Assembly: GCA_963848375.1 (NCBI GenBank) | Contig: CAWKDK010000022.1 | Span: forward strand, 40,553 to 104,552 | Reading direction: 5' to 3' | Length of the DNA: 64,000 nt | DNA from: JAJPJE01 sp963848375 | GTDB taxonomy: Bacteria; Acidobacteriota; Terriglobia; Terriglobales; Acidobacteriaceae | In this document: positions 45,179-56,403 of the stretch, one piece after another | Layout of the letters: each line of letters starts with the position of its first letter | How positions within the stretch are numbered: the first letter of the stretch is position 1 | Translations under genes and position numbers: made by a program | The notes under the pieces: generated by a model | What the model was told of the DNA's origin: nothing | Database searches by the model: none | What the model saw: only the letters and a program-made list of their open reading frames with translations

Positions 45179-45668
45179 CGCCCCTTTGGCTGAAATTCTT
45201 CGGTTTGTAGGTGAGAAATATTGGTGCGTTGAGAACGCAAACTAAGCGGCCACGGTGAGTCCGCTCCTTTGCAGGATTTTGCCTCACTGCCGTGAATGTT
45301 AGGGACGATCGCGGCGTCGGCATACTGGCAAAAATGTTAGTCACCGTACTAGCTTTTGGAAGGTTTGGTATCAGGCCAGCAGCTGCCGAGCCGATTCTGC
45401 GTTGAGGTGAATAGCTCATTTCGTACAGCTGGCGAAACTCACAGAGATCGGCCTACTACTTTTACCAGTACATAGCATCTCGGGTTGTGGCTAGTGTGGT
45501 GGGCGTCGGTGACAAGACGTTCGCGGCGCTTCTGTTGTATCGCAGCGGGTTGTGCTCAGCTGTGCAATTTGCTGGTACCCGGGGGCTGCGATTGTCCGAA
45601 ATCTCTGGCGAGTTCAGGTGCCTTCATAACAAACCTAACCAGTTTCACCGCGAAAGGATTCTTTCCTT
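45179..45668. other. Intergenic region between ompA-like and DUF892 genes
   Basis: About 490 bases between divergent genes. No gene with good coding character was found; short frames at 45485-45790 are unsupported. It presumably holds the promoters of both flanking genes, which I could not define. Confidence 0.45.
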
Positions 45669-46172
45669 ATGCCAGCAAACACTCCGAAAGAGGTTTTCGT
45701 GCTCATGCTCAGCAACGTTCGGCAGGGCGCGGAGCGTACTTCGAAATTCTTCCAGGAACTAAGCCAAATTGCCCAGGATCCAGACATTAAGGAGGTTCTA
45801 GAGGCTCGCGTCTATGTAAACGACAAGATCATGGCCACACTGGATCAGTGCTTCAAACTTATCGGCGAACAGCCGGTGAAGACCACCGGACGTCTCCAGG
45901 AGGTCTTCATCGAGGACTTCAAGAGAGAAGTCGCCGAGATCCAGTCACCCGTGGCGAGACATCTGTTTATCCTGTCAAAAGCAATTCACCTGATCCACCT
46001 CCGCATTGGCGAATATGTGGCACTCACTGCCGCTGCTGATCTCACCGGGCACTACGCCGTTGGAACGCTGCTGGAGACGTGCCTAGCGGATAAGTTAGCA
46101 ATGGCCGAGCGGACAAGACGTCTGCTGAGAAGAGTCATTGAAACCAGGGCGGCTGAAAGGAAAGCCGCGTAG
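45669..46172 (+). CDS. DUF892/YciE family ferritin-like protein
   Basis: A 167-residue helical protein. LMLSNVRQGAERTSKFFQELS, YVNDKIMATLDQCFKLIGEQP, FILSKAIHLIHLRIGEYVALTAAA and LLETCLADKLAMAERTRRLLR match the four-helix YciE/DUF892 pattern. Members are stress-induced and bind metal at the helix core. The ATG is preceded by a weak ribosome site. Confidence 0.82.
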   Translation: MPANTPKEVFVLMLSNVRQGAERTSKFFQELSQIAQDPDIKEVLEARVYVNDKIMATLDQCFKLIGEQPVKTTGRLQEVFIEDFKREVAEIQSPVARHLFILSKAIHLIHLRIGEYVALTAAADLTGHYAVGTLLETCLADKLAMAERTRRLLRRVIETRAAERKAA

Positions 46173-46300
46173 ACACTCGCTCCCGGTGCTTCACCTGAAC
46201 TCTAATGGGCCCGTATCACTGAACGCGATGGCGGCCGGCTGGACTGCTGACTTTCAGCAACGCGCAACCGGCCGTCATCAAGGCAAGGAGAGTGCGGAAA

Positions 46301-46843
46301 ATGTCCAGTCAACCAACGCGGACGACGAAAATAAAAGAGAGGGCAGTCTCAGAGCTAAAGAAGTTCGCCGCGATTGCGTTCTACCTTTGGATATTGTTCA
46401 GCCTATTCGAAATTCATCGTTATGCGGTTCTCAGGGAGCTCAACATTCACTCCTTGTCGGGATTCAAAATTGGCTTTGCCGCCGTTAATGCGCTAATCAT
46501 GGGTAAGGTTATCCTGATCGGCGAAGCGCTCCATGTGGGAGAACAGCTCAGGGAAAAGCGCCTTATCTATTCCGTACTGTTCAAATCAGCTGCGTTTGCC
46601 CTGTTGGTGGTCTGCTTCGACGTCGTCGAAGACGTCATTGTCGGACTCATTCACGGTAAGTCTCTCGTGGAGAGCATTCCGAAATTGGGAGGTGGAGGGC
46701 TGGAAGGCATGGTTCTCTCAGGCATCATGGCGTTTGTCGTGTTAATTCCATTCTTCTTCTTCACCGAATTGCAAGAGGCGGTTGGAAGTGAGAAATTGCA
46801 GTCACTGATTCTTCAAGAAAGATCGAAAGCAGACGCAGCGTAG
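46301..46843 (+). CDS. Conserved membrane protein, function unknown
   Basis: About 180 residues from ATG 46301 with AAGGAGA upstream. Four hydrophobic segments (FAAIAFYLWILFSLFEI; IGFAAVNALIMGKVILIGEAL; SVLFKSAAFALLVVCFDVVEDV; MVLSGIMAFVVLIPFFFFTEL). The charged ends and FxxTEL motif recall bacterial inner-membrane proteins of unknown role. It follows DUF892 by 128 bases. Confidence 0.75.
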   Translation: MSSQPTRTTKIKERAVSELKKFAAIAFYLWILFSLFEIHRYAVLRELNIHSLSGFKIGFAAVNALIMGKVILIGEALHVGEQLREKRLIYSVLFKSAAFALLVVCFDVVEDVIVGLIHGKSLVESIPKLGGGGLEGMVLSGIMAFVVLIPFFFFTELQEAVGSEKLQSLILQERSKADAA

Positions 46844-46899
46844 AAGCGAATTCCTGGCCGACGCTGCCAACTGCACCGCCCCGCACAGACTTTATTAAG

Positions 46900-46915
46900 T
46901 TTACTAACAAAGTGG
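46900..46915. promoter_or_regulatory. Possible ROK operator, distal site
   Basis: CTAACAAAGT (46904-46913) with TTTA before it. The same 10-mer recurs at 48244-48253 near the ROK gene start. Both also share GTTAGTAA-type sequences nearby. Assignment by similarity of ROK operators only. Confidence 0.3.
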
Positions 46916-46967
46916 CGCTACCAGAGGGATACCTGCCGCACGTCGTTGAGAGGCACAGAACGAGACC

Positions 46968-48263
46968 TTACGAGGAGAACAAAGTCGACTCGACTTTATT
47001 CATAGCGAGACGGATCGCACCGTAGAGCTGCGCATCTTCTCGCAATAGACTGATTGCGAGGCGAGGGCGCGCCACTTGGTTGCGGTCAAGCAACTCGCGC
47101 GTGGCGCGCAGCAAAGGTTCACTGCTCCCGATTGCGCCGCCGAGGACGATCAAAGAAGTGTTAAGGAGAACTGAGATATTAGAAACAGCGTGAGCCAGGA
47201 CCTGTGCTGTAGTCTGTAAAAGCTTGCGGGCACGCAGGTCGCCTTGTTCAGCAAGATCGAAAACCTGCGTCGGCTTCAGACTTTGTGGATTGTGACCGTT
47301 TCGCGAAGCCTTTTTGCACATCTGTCGCCAGGCTTTTTCGATTCCGTTACCGCCAATCACAGCTTCAAGCGAACCCGGTTTGTCGATAGCCATAGGAAAA
47401 ACAGGCGCGCCTGGGACTAACAGGTAGCCAACCTCCCCGGCAGCCCACTCTGATCCGTGATAGAGATGGTCTGCGATATAGATGCCAGCTCCGATTCCGG
47501 TGCCAATCGCCAGGAACACGAAGTTGGAAACGCCTTTGGCCGATCCTGCCCAACTTTCCCCTAGAGCCGCCGTATTAACATCGTTTTCAATGACTGTGGG
47601 TATTTTGAGCTTCGACTCCAGTAAGTTTCGAAGAGGAACCGACTGCCAATCCTGCAAATGCGGAGCCGAGATTACCGTTCCAGCGCGTACATCCGTAATG
47701 CCAGGCGCTCCCAAGCCAGTAGCAAGTAATCTCTTCTCGGATATTCCAGTCTGCTGCAGCAGGTGATGCAATCCCGATCGAATGAGGTTTACGATTTTGT
47801 CCGGTGTCCGGTTTCCGCGGGTGCTGACGTTCCAACGCGCAAGTATCTTCCCGTCCAAATCTGCGATTGCGAGACGGATGTTCGTGCCACCAAGATCGAC
47901 TCCCGCGACATAACCATAAGTTGAGTTGAAACAAAGCATGTCGGGACGTCGTCCGCCATTCGATGTCCCCAGTCCCAGTTCCTTGATCAGGCCCTTTCGC
48001 TGGAGATACGCAACCGTGCTAGAAACAGTTGGGGCGCTAAGCCCGGACATCCGGACTAGATCTGCTCTGGAACACGGATTATGACTGCGTAGCAGGTTCA
48101 GCAGCTGGCCGGCGTTCAACTGCTTGAGTAAACCAGGGCGGGATGGGCCAATACCGTTGCGGATCTGTGTTCCGCTTCGTGTTTTTCTAGGTGTCATGGT
48201 CTGCGCGAGCCATTGTCTCAGGCCGCAGACTAAGTTAATGTTCCTAACAAAGTTTGGCAACAC
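46968..48263 (-). CDS. ROK family regulator/kinase
   Basis: Up to 431 residues. An N-terminal winged helix-turn-helix (LLNLLRSHNPCSRADLVRMSGLSAPTVSS) is followed by the ROK domain (GVDLGGTNIRLAIADLDG; ATGLGAPG; IGTGIGAGIY). The third motif region has GEVGYLLVPGA and may lack part of the zinc finger. Such proteins (Mlc, NagC, XylR types) are sugar-responsive repressors. The longest frame uses a GTG at 48263; an ATG at 48197 would place the upstream CTAACAAAGT site in the promoter and is preferred if autoregulated. Confidence 0.9.
   Translation of the reverse strand: MLPNFVRNINLVCGLRQWLAQTMTPRKTRSGTQIRNGIGPSRPGLLKQLNAGQLLNLLRSHNPCSRADLVRMSGLSAPTVSSTVAYLQRKGLIKELGLGTSNGGRRPDMLCFNSTYGYVAGVDLGGTNIRLAIADLDGKILARWNVSTRGNRTPDKIVNLIRSGLHHLLQQTGISEKRLLATGLGAPGITDVRAGTVISAPHLQDWQSVPLRNLLESKLKIPTVIENDVNTAALGESWAGSAKGVSNFVFLAIGTGIGAGIYIADHLYHGSEWAAGEVGYLLVPGAPVFPMAIDKPGSLEAVIGGNGIEKAWRQMCKKASRNGHNPQSLKPTQVFDLAEQGDLRARKLLQTTAQVLAHAVSNISVLLNTSLIVLGGAIGSSEPLLRATRELLDRNQVARPRLAISLLREDAQLYGAIRLAMNKVESTLFSS
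48244..48253. promoter_or_regulatory. Possible ROK operator near the regulator start
   Basis: CTAACAAAGT followed by TTGGCAAC, close to the XylR-type operator half-site. It lies inside the longest ROK frame, 47 bases upstream of the alternative start at 48197. Confidence 0.3.
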
Positions 48264-48659
48264 TCATTTCCGAGCCGGGTGATACGTTAGTAACTTACGG
48301 AGAGTAGCGGTATATGCCCTCTGAAATCGTATCGACGATTGTGGCGCTTCTCGAAGCCGGAGCGGACTTGTGTTGCACAATGATCCATCGGCAGATGTCT
48401 CGATTGTGCTGGTCAGGCCGCAACGTTTAACACGGCGTCGGCACGGGCAGCGAGAGTTTAAACCTTGATAAGCCGCTCGAGAAAAACAACCGAAATAGGA
48501 CAAGTCGGAGATCCGCCTGACAGTGGCCGCGTTGTCCCGCGACGGTCGACGCTGGCATGATCTCTTTGACCCCAGCGCCAGAATCCGCTATAAATAAGTA
48601 GGCTTTTCCGACGAAGCCCAACAACCTTAGCGTGTGCGCCGCACCCTGCGTACAGACAC
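48264..48659. other. Intergenic region before tRNA-Asn
   Basis: 396 bases without a convincing gene. It holds the upstream part of the ROK promoter (GTTAGTAAC at 48289-48297) and presumably the tRNA-Asn promoter, which I could not place with certainty. Confidence 0.4.
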
Positions 48660-50014
<1,355 letters not shown>

Positions 50015-50018
<4 letters not shown>

Positions 50019-50168
50019 TTCGTTCCTTTCTGCTTTTTCATCCAGTCGAAAATTGCGCGCCTGATTAACTCCCCAACAGGAGCACCGGTCTTAGCGGAGA
50101 GCCCGTTATAGATCGTCACGCTCAGCTTGATCGAGATAAACAACCGTTCGTTTCTTGGTGGTAGTCAA
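50015..50168 (-). pseudogene. Ribbon-helix-helix DNA-binding protein (frameshift)
   Basis: A short gene reading TTTKKRTVVYLDQAERDDL, then after one frame change YNGLSAKTGAPVGELIRRAIFDWMKKQ. This is the strand-helix-helix pattern of CopG/Arc proteins. TTG start with GGAGGG upstream; its TGA overlaps the integrase ATG (ATGA). It may regulate the integrase, like an excisionase or repressor. Confidence 0.7.
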
Positions 50169-50190
50169 TGACCCTCCTAACTGGGCAGTA

Positions 50191-50210
50191 GTGTACACAG
50201 GTGTGCACAC
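50191..50210. promoter_or_regulatory. Paired palindromes upstream of the RHH-integrase unit
   Basis: GTGTACAC (50191-50198) and GTGTGCACAC (50201-50210) are two adjacent palindromes spaced 10 bases centre to centre, about 15 bases upstream of the RHH gene ribosome site. This is the arrangement expected for a tetramer of ribbon-helix-helix dimers. Confidence 0.45.
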
Positions 50211-50301
50211 CATCACAAGAGTTTATTTATGCCCTGCGCGATATAGCGATCAATCGCAGTAAACAAAAACAGGAGCTTGCTACCACCACATTGCCCATCT
50301 A

Positions 50302-50323
50302 TTCACGGACACTTCACGGACAC
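50302..50323 (+). repeat. Tandem 11-bp repeat, integrase arm-site candidate
   Basis: Two perfect copies of TTCACGGACAC head to tail. The same sequence is present inverted at 48782-48803 beside the tRNA-Asn attachment site. The flanking 50211-50720 holds no gene apart from this site. Confidence 0.55.
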
Positions 50324-50720
50324 ACACCTGTAGCTGCTAAGCAGCACGTCACTTAGAACGGAACATGCGATTGTCAACCGAAGGAAACACATACGCTTCT
50401 GCTCTTGATGTTGTCTGTCTCAGTGACGGGTGCGGGGATAGGAACAAGGGTACCCTCCCCTCCCGGGGGTAGGAACGAGAAGACCCCAGGGACACTGAGT
50501 TTTTGGAACCTCCGTGCGCCAAATTTCCCCGATTCCAATTGTCGGGTGACGAGATGAAACCTCGCAGTGAGATTTGCGTTGTGCGGCATATCGGCGCCAA
50601 ACTTATAGTTTCTTCTTCCGATTAAAGCCTGGTGGATTGGGAGCCAGAGACTGCCAACTTGGGAGTTATGAAGCGGCGACTCTAGAGAACGGATTAGCGG
50701 GCATAAAAGGAGAAAACAAG

Positions 50721-51038
50721 ATGCCTCTACACGTAACGACTGTGGATAGACTTCCTCTCTCCACACGCACGAAAAAGGGCTCTCTCGAAAGCACAGACGA
50801 GTGGCTCCAATTCAAGGCGAAAATGGCCGAGGGGCTAAAGCCTCACGAAGCTATCTATATAACCTTCACGCCGGAGCAACTTAAACAACTTGGTCTCAAA
50901 ACAGCAGGGCGTACCTTTAGGATGATGGCATTAGCATACATTCGGAAGCTCAGGCTGCAATATGACGTTTGGAGGTATCAAAGCGAAGGCAAGGAAGTAA
51001 TTGCGATCGCGGGCAGACCAGTCGGAGGCAAAGCTTAA
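50721..51038 (+). CDS. Hypothetical protein of the integrated element
   Basis: 105 residues from ATG 50721, with AAAAGGAG 8 bases upstream. The sequence STRTKKGSLESTDEWLQFKAKMAEG ... FTPEQLKQLGLKTAGRTFRMMALAYIRKLRL is helical and basic. No family recognised; phage-type accessory protein is a reasonable guess. Confidence 0.6.
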   Translation: MPLHVTTVDRLPLSTRTKKGSLESTDEWLQFKAKMAEGLKPHEAIYITFTPEQLKQLGLKTAGRTFRMMALAYIRKLRLQYDVWRYQSEGKEVIAIAGRPVGGKA

Positions 51039-51133
51039 AAGGTGAACTCGGGAAACACGGCACGAGGGAACCGTATTAAATCCCCGCCCGATTCTGTAAA
51101 TATCAAGCACCTCGAAACGGCTCCCCACTTCCA

Positions 51134-51397
51134 CTACTTCGATTGGAATCCGTGTTCCGCCAAAATTTCATTTACAAGAGCATCGATAGCGGCGTGTAGT
51201 TGTTTTGCAACTTCATCCGGGCAGGTTACTAAGCACGCTACCACACCTAAGTCGGGGGGAGGCGCGTCTGTGAAACTCTTTGTGATGTGCAAGACGCGAC
51301 CCTGACAAGAAGCTGCCTGTACTTCGTGGATCATTTCGACAATATGCCTTTCGGGCTCCACTTTCGAATCTCCTAGGCTTTCCGATGGCTTGAACAC
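51134..51397 (-). CDS. Hypothetical protein of the integrated element
   Basis: 87 residues from a GTG with GGAG 8 bases upstream. Mostly helical (PERHIVEMIHEVQAASCQGRVLHITKSFTD; PDEVAKQLHAAIDALVNEILAEH). No recognisable domain. Confidence 0.5.
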   Translation of the reverse strand: MFKPSESLGDSKVEPERHIVEMIHEVQAASCQGRVLHITKSFTDAPPPDLGVVACLVTCPDEVAKQLHAAIDALVNEILAEHGFQSK

Positions 51398-51526
51398 GCA
51401 TCACTCCGGGAACGTTCTACGCCGATCATATGGAGTGCCTAGAATCGGCTCTGGTGGGCGGCAATGGCATTATTAAACGCAGATACTTCCTTGTTTCTGC
51501 TCTCGTAAGTTCCTATCATCACAATC

Positions 51527-51781
51527 GTGACAATTACTCAAAAAGACTTACAAAAGTTAGCGGAAGAGAAATTACGTGACGCCCTCGTGACGCCTTCGCT
51601 ACTCGGTGAGCGCCTGAAGGAAGTCTTTGATTTTGCGGTAGCAAATGATGCCGCACTTGACGATGGGGCAAAGGCGTATTTGGACAAGGTATATGACGGC
51701 CTCGCGACGGCGTACGAGCAGGGGCTATCCGAAGTGGCCGACAGCCCGGACAAAAGGAAATGTCCTGGCTCGTGGCGGTAA
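51527..51781 (+). CDS. Hypothetical helical protein
   Basis: 84 residues, helical, with KLAEEKLRDALVTPSLLGERLKEVFDFAVANDAALDDGAKAYLDKVYDGLA. Overlaps the next gene by 22 bases in another frame, which suggests coupling. No family recognised. Confidence 0.5.
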   Translation: MTITQKDLQKLAEEKLRDALVTPSLLGERLKEVFDFAVANDAALDDGAKAYLDKVYDGLATAYEQGLSEVADSPDKRKCPGSWR

Positions 51782-52504
51782 TGAAACGGAAGCACCACCG
51801 TGCGGAGAACTTCTTGAAGGGATTAGGTAGACCGCTGCCGGTCCCCCTCCCCGTTGCTGAAGCGGGAAAGCCCATCTTCGTGGAGACGGTTCAATCCGTT
51901 TTGGACCTACTCTTTGATGTAACCCGTGAAGCCCAACACGGCGCGGGCCAATTTGCATCGCTAAGCATGTTGTATTGGACCGTGGACGAGTTGAACGTCG
52001 CGTTCTATCTGTCGGAGCGGAAGTACACAACCCAGGCCTATGGCCACATCCGAACGGTGACACTACCTCCTAGACAAAGCCGAAGTGTTTTTCCAAGAGC
52101 CGCAACTGGCGATGTTGTGGGGTGGCGCAGACAAAAAGAAGATCCTTAGCGAATTGGCACCGGGAGCCGTGCGAGTGAAACTCGGAAAGCCGAAGTTTGA
52201 CCCCATATACGACTTTTTTACTGAGCGAGGAATGCACGGGGCCTTTGGTGCCGTCCGTCAGCGCATTATCCACCGCGAAAAACCGGATGGTGATCGTAGT
52301 GTTGCGATGTGGTTAGGTGGTGTGCCTTGGAATGAAGAGGTTGATATAGCGGTGTCTTCCTGCGTTTTGAGCGCACTGCTAACGCTTGCAACGTTAGCCA
52401 AGGTTTACCGGACCCGGCTAAATGACGCGAAGTTGCTGCCATACTCAAAGCAAGAGCTGGTGCGGCAACTGGGTTCCTGCAAGAGCACCTTATCAAACCG
52501 CTAA
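51760..52504 (+). pseudogene. Hypothetical protein, one frameshift
   Basis: From ATG 51760 (VAVMKRKHHRAENFLKGLGRPLPVPLPVAEAGKPIFVETVQSVLDLLFDV) to about residue 100, where one frame change near 52060 gives YLLDKAEVFFQEPQLAMLWGGADKKK and the rest to 52504 (EEVDIAVSSCVLSALLTLATLAKVYRTR). Around 240 residues in all. No recognisable domain. Confidence 0.5.
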
Positions 52505-52973
52505 GGGAATCAGAAGCCGAAGCGCCGGGGGTTGCGGACGCAATTAATCACCTCTTGGCAAGTAAGGGCTTCACATAAATCCGTTGTCAGTTGTTGCCGC
52601 TAAACGCCTCCCACACTTCGCGCCAATCACTTCGTTGGCATCCTTCCGCTACATCTCAGTGACGTCCATGTCATAGCCGCAGCGCGGGGCGGTAGTTGGG
52701 AACTTCAACAGGCGGTGAGCTTGCGTCTCCTCGTCGCAACTACTCAAGATGTAGTAACTGTAGTAAGTAATAGAGATATATAAGGTCGGATTTTGGAGGG
52801 TGCACTTAGTTCTATTGTGTGTCTGGACCTACTACAGCTACTACACTGCTCCAGCGTTAAATACTTTGCCGCTACTTTCGTCCCATGCTGAGATACTGAG
52901 TGGTAATCTCCGATGGCGAAATCGAAACGCGCGGGTACTCTCTGACAGTCTCACTATGCACGGCTGTTCGCAG
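52505..52973. other. Region holding copy 1 of the ~100-bp element
   Basis: No gene. The first copy of the CTACTAC/GTAGTA-armed element lies at 52749-52846. The rest has no feature I can support. Confidence 0.4.
52749..52846 (+). repeat. ~100-bp element with inverted arms, copy 1
   Basis: Left arm ATGTAGTAACTGTAGTAAGTAATAGAGA, right arm CTACTACAGCTACTACAC, which is complementary to the left arm. A middle part (CTTAGTTCTATT) is shared with copy 2 at 57162-57261. A third copy lies inverted at 62773-62873. Confidence 0.75.
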
Positions 52974-54739
52974 CTAGCCGTTGGGGAACAAACGCGCCTC
53001 GAATTGCTTCGCGATAATCTCCCACTCACTGTACAAAAGTTCGTTACGTCTGCCTTCGAGACCTTCCGGGAGATACGCAGCGAGCGTTCCCCGAGCTTTT
53101 CGTCGTTTTGTAACCAGTGTTCTAGGAACGAGCTAATTGGCTTGATGTCGCCGAAAGGGATGATTACCTCAAGGCTTTCAATGTCAGTGCAGAAGAGAGG
53201 TCGAACGGACCAAGTTCCAAAGTTGCTTCGGTTCACGAACTCATCAAAAAAGGTGTTCAAGAGCATGCTCATTAGAAGTGAGCCACCTAAGCTGTCGAGT
53301 GTTAGTAGCAGCGGGTACACGCTCGTTATCCTACTTAGGTCTAGACCCTCTATGGCATGCTGACCCTGCGCATAGCGGAGTTGCGAGATTGCATCGGCAA
53401 TTTGCTCGACTCTTTCTTTTTTTTCTCCGCTTCGTCGCGGACCAACTTGGTCCCAATTTCTTCGACAATCTATTGTGATGACCACGGGATTTTCCTTCGG
53501 CGGAGAACATGCTGGACTTGTACTCGATAATCACGAGACGGTCTGCCTTACAAGCAAGGCATCACAGACCTCCTTGTCGTGGTCGTCAGCCCATCGTGGC
53601 CGCGGCAAGAAACCGTGCCCCGGATAGTCTTGCTGAATACGCTAATTGCTCGTTCACGTATGACTCGAAGACTTTTCCCCAAAAAGCGTCGCAAACGATC
53701 CCCCGTACTCTTATTCCGGTAATTGACCTTCCAATAAGGACCTGATGTGAATTTCGCAAGGATAAACAAGATGTCGACTGGAAAGTTTCCAAGACGTTCG
53801 GCTACAAGAGGTTTGTCGCGAAACACGGTGAAGTCATTTGAACCAAAATCTCGATTCAGAATTCTCGCGGTTGCGTCTTGGGAGTAATGTTGAACTCGGA
53901 AATGAAGCTCTGAATTACCTGACGGGGAATGCTGGTCGTGAAGAAGTTTTCTTCCCTGACAATTACCGCATCAGGATTGCTTTGCAACGATAAGTAATCG
54001 ACCGTGCTACATCGCGAAAACAGCCCAAAAACGAGAGCCTCATAATCACCCAGATTAATGTTTGTTAGGGTCTCGTATTCAGCAGCCAAATCGATGAAAT
54101 CAGGATGGTCCTTCCACAACTGGGTGTGACGCGACATCATCAGATGTGAACGGACGAGTTGGCTGTCTATTCCGGTGCCGCCGTACTCTGCGACGGATAC
54201 GAACTCCGTAAGAACACGGGCGATCTTATCTCGATCAACAAGATCCTGCTTTTTCACAAACGGGTACAGTCCGTAGTGGAAGTGGTCATTTGCCATCAGG
54301 CAAATAGTGCCGAAATGACCCGGGGGTGTTTTCAGGATATCTACTCCGTCATTTGGGCAATACTGCACAGCAAGTTTGGTGATCAATAGCAACTGCCTTC
54401 GATGAAACACGATTTCAGGCTTACCTGTACGTGCGCTAAGGCAATACCAGTCCGCACGGAGAGGCTCAAAAAGGCCCGCAAGAGCGTCTGGTAGTAGGTC
54501 GGATCCCACCCATTCCGATCCCAAAACTTGAGAATCAACCCAATGGCAGAACACAAGTGAATGATCGACTCGCGAGAGAACGGTTTGATACGGGCAATTA
54601 ACTCATCGAGTGTGCTCTTACGGCCATGCATTAACTCGAAAGGGGCATAGGTGGCAAATCTCATCGGATAGGCGAGCTCACAGTTTATAAGGGCTACCTT
54701 CTGATATATTTTCTCACTTTTCTTCTCACACTCTCCCAC
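52974..54739 (-). pseudogene. Large protein with PD-(D/E)XK-like nuclease motif, frame-disrupted
   Basis: A locus of about 590 residues on the minus strand, broken by at least six frame changes. In order: a helical N-terminal region (MRFATYAPFELMHGRKSTLDELIARI), a long middle region (LMANDHFHYGLYPFVKKQDLVDRDKI), CDALLV-KADRLVIIEYKSSMF, which is the D ... E-x-K core of a PD-(D/E)XK nuclease fold, and a C-terminal region (SQLRYAQGQHAIEGLDLSRITSVYPLLLTL ... ELLYSEWEIIAKQFEARLFPNG). It is unusually broken even for this region. It may be an orphan nuclease or defence gene of the element. Confidence 0.6.
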
Positions 54740-54804
54740 TCACTATCTCGTTTTGAGGTACGGAGTGATAATCTCCGTTATCGACAGCTATCCGCAAAAA
54801 GAAA

Positions 54805-54834
54805 AGCCACTTCTAGGTGGCTCTCTTTGGAGAC
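54805..54834 (-). terminator. Terminator after the PEP-CTERM gene
   Basis: AGCCAC / GTGGCT stem (54805-54822); on the minus strand it is followed by TTTTCTTTTT. Confidence 0.7.
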
Positions 54835-54855
54835 TCTGAATAGCTGTTACTGGTT

Positions 54856-55383
54856 TCAGCGAGACAGTAGTCTTTTTCTAATGGGTCCGAACAAGGTGAG
54901 TGCTCCGGTGCCGAGCAGCATCAGGCTAGAGGGCTCCGGTACTGCTGAGGTATCAGTGATGGTCAAAGTCCCAGTACCGATGGATGGACCAAAGCCAAGC
55001 GAGAGTATCGACGTGATGTAGGCGTCAGTTGTGTGCTGGCCGACCTGACCAAACGCGCCCGATCCGAAAAAGTAAAAGTCTCCCGGATTGTCATCGATTT
55101 GAAGTTCATCGTAGTAAGTCGTAGTACTACCATTCGACGAAGACGCACCATTGGGTTCCAAGGCTGTGAAGAGGCATGCACCTCCACCCGAGACACAACT
55201 CGTCCAACTCAAAATGGTCGTTGAGCTTTGGATTAACGTCGGGCTGGTGAATGTGAAGCTATCAACTGTGCCACCATTTGTTTCCCCGGAGAAACTATAG
55301 ACGTAATCTGCACTTGCAAGAAGGGGAGCCATCAAGCACAACGCAAATGTCAGTAGTAGCCTTAAAGCCAAGCGACGAGTCAT
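54856..55383 (-). CDS. PEP-CTERM protein
   Basis: About 175 residues from ATG 55383. A signal peptide (LALRLLLTFALCLMAPLLASA), a beta-rich middle (DYVYSFSGETNGGTVDSFTFTSP), and a C-terminal PEP-CTERM signal VPEPSSLMLLGTGALTLFGPIRKR. AAAGGA is 5 bases before the ATG. It needs an exosortase, not present here. Confidence 0.85.
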   Translation of the reverse strand: MTRRLALRLLLTFALCLMAPLLASADYVYSFSGETNGGTVDSFTFTSPTLIQSSTTILSWTSCVSGGGACLFTALEPNGASSSNGSTTTYYDELQIDDNPGDFYFFGSGAFGQVGQHTTDAYITSILSLGFGPSIGTGTLTITDTSAVPEPSSLMLLGTGALTLFGPIRKRLLSR

Positions 55384-55681
55384 TTGTGTCCTTTCAACAT
55401 ACACGCCAGTTATCGCAGTCTGAATAGGTGTTGGAAGTGTATCGCCGTAAGAGCCACTGTCAAGATGCATGACTTTGCAACGCTGTGCAATGTGACGGCG
55501 CGGAAATATCGCCACTACCGGGGGGTTGACGAAAACCAGAAATCGTGTCCGCTCACGCCGAGAGTAAGATGACAATTATTGTCACCGACTCTTTCCCGGA
55601 ATTGGGCTCTGCGGCAAAAAATATCGCATTTCCACAGAAATCCGGAGTAGCATGTCAAGACTCTCCTCCCCCGAGGAAAAA

Positions 55682-56240
55682 ATGCGCGCACTTCGGATCA
55701 TCGCGGCTCTTCTGGTTTTAGGTTCTGCATTCTCCTGGGCAGACACCATTTATACCGTCAACATGTCAGCGGTATTTACTGCGACGCAGCCGTGCTCTTC
55801 AAATTGCACGGATATCATTGATGCAAGCTTCAAGTACGATCTTGCGACGGGGGGCTATAACGGAGAGCCTGGCTATATTGTTCCCGGCTCGTTCTGGTTT
55901 AGTTCGGTTGGCTTTTTCGGAGACTTGTACTCCAATGGAATTGTCCATTCCTATTGGCTAGCCTTCGGGTAACTCTGGCTATGACGAAATTGACATCCTT
56001 GGCTGGAAAACTACTACCAGACCGGTGTCAAGACGGAACCCGATTATGTCGATCTATTCATGCGAAAGCGACGCTTGCACGGCAGCTTATGGCGTGCCCA
56101 AGCCCCCATACCCGACCGGCGAAGCTCTCTGGATTCAGCCGTCGTTTCAGTTCGCGACAGTCACCGCGCCCGAGCCAACCTCGCTTGCCATGCTTCTAGT
56201 TCCCATACTTGGTTTTGTGGGCTGGCTTAGAAAAAGATAA
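55682..56240 (+). pseudogene. PEP-CTERM protein, one frameshift
   Basis: From ATG 55682: signal peptide (RIIAALLVLGSAFSWA), then TIYTVNMSAVFTATQPCSSNCTDIIDASFKYDLATGGYNGEPGYIVPGSFW. One G too many in a GGG near 55968 breaks the frame; beyond it NSGYDEIDILGWK and the PEP-CTERM signal APEPTSLAMLLVPILGFVGWLRKR follow. A paralogue lies at 60360-60947. Confidence 0.75.
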
Positions 56241-56403
56241 GTCCGGATTGTTAAACCGAATGCTCTTTCCAGATCTGTTCGGGTGAGGGATATTGACTCT
56301 CTCTTGAGAACGTGAGATTGCATGTTCATTAGTAGGAATATGTGTGACTCTCCCGAACACTTCGGGGTAGAACATAAGCTTGGCGAACACGCGGATCATA
56401 CCT

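Noticed and set aside
45485..45790. Overlapping short plus-strand frames before the DUF892 gene
   Set aside because: Compositions are biased to Arg/Ser/Cys, no ribosome site is seen, and they overlap the DUF892 gene in another frame.
52800..53363. A 187-residue plus-strand frame
   Set aside because: The minus strand gives a more protein-like sequence that continues across frames to the nuclease-like motif.
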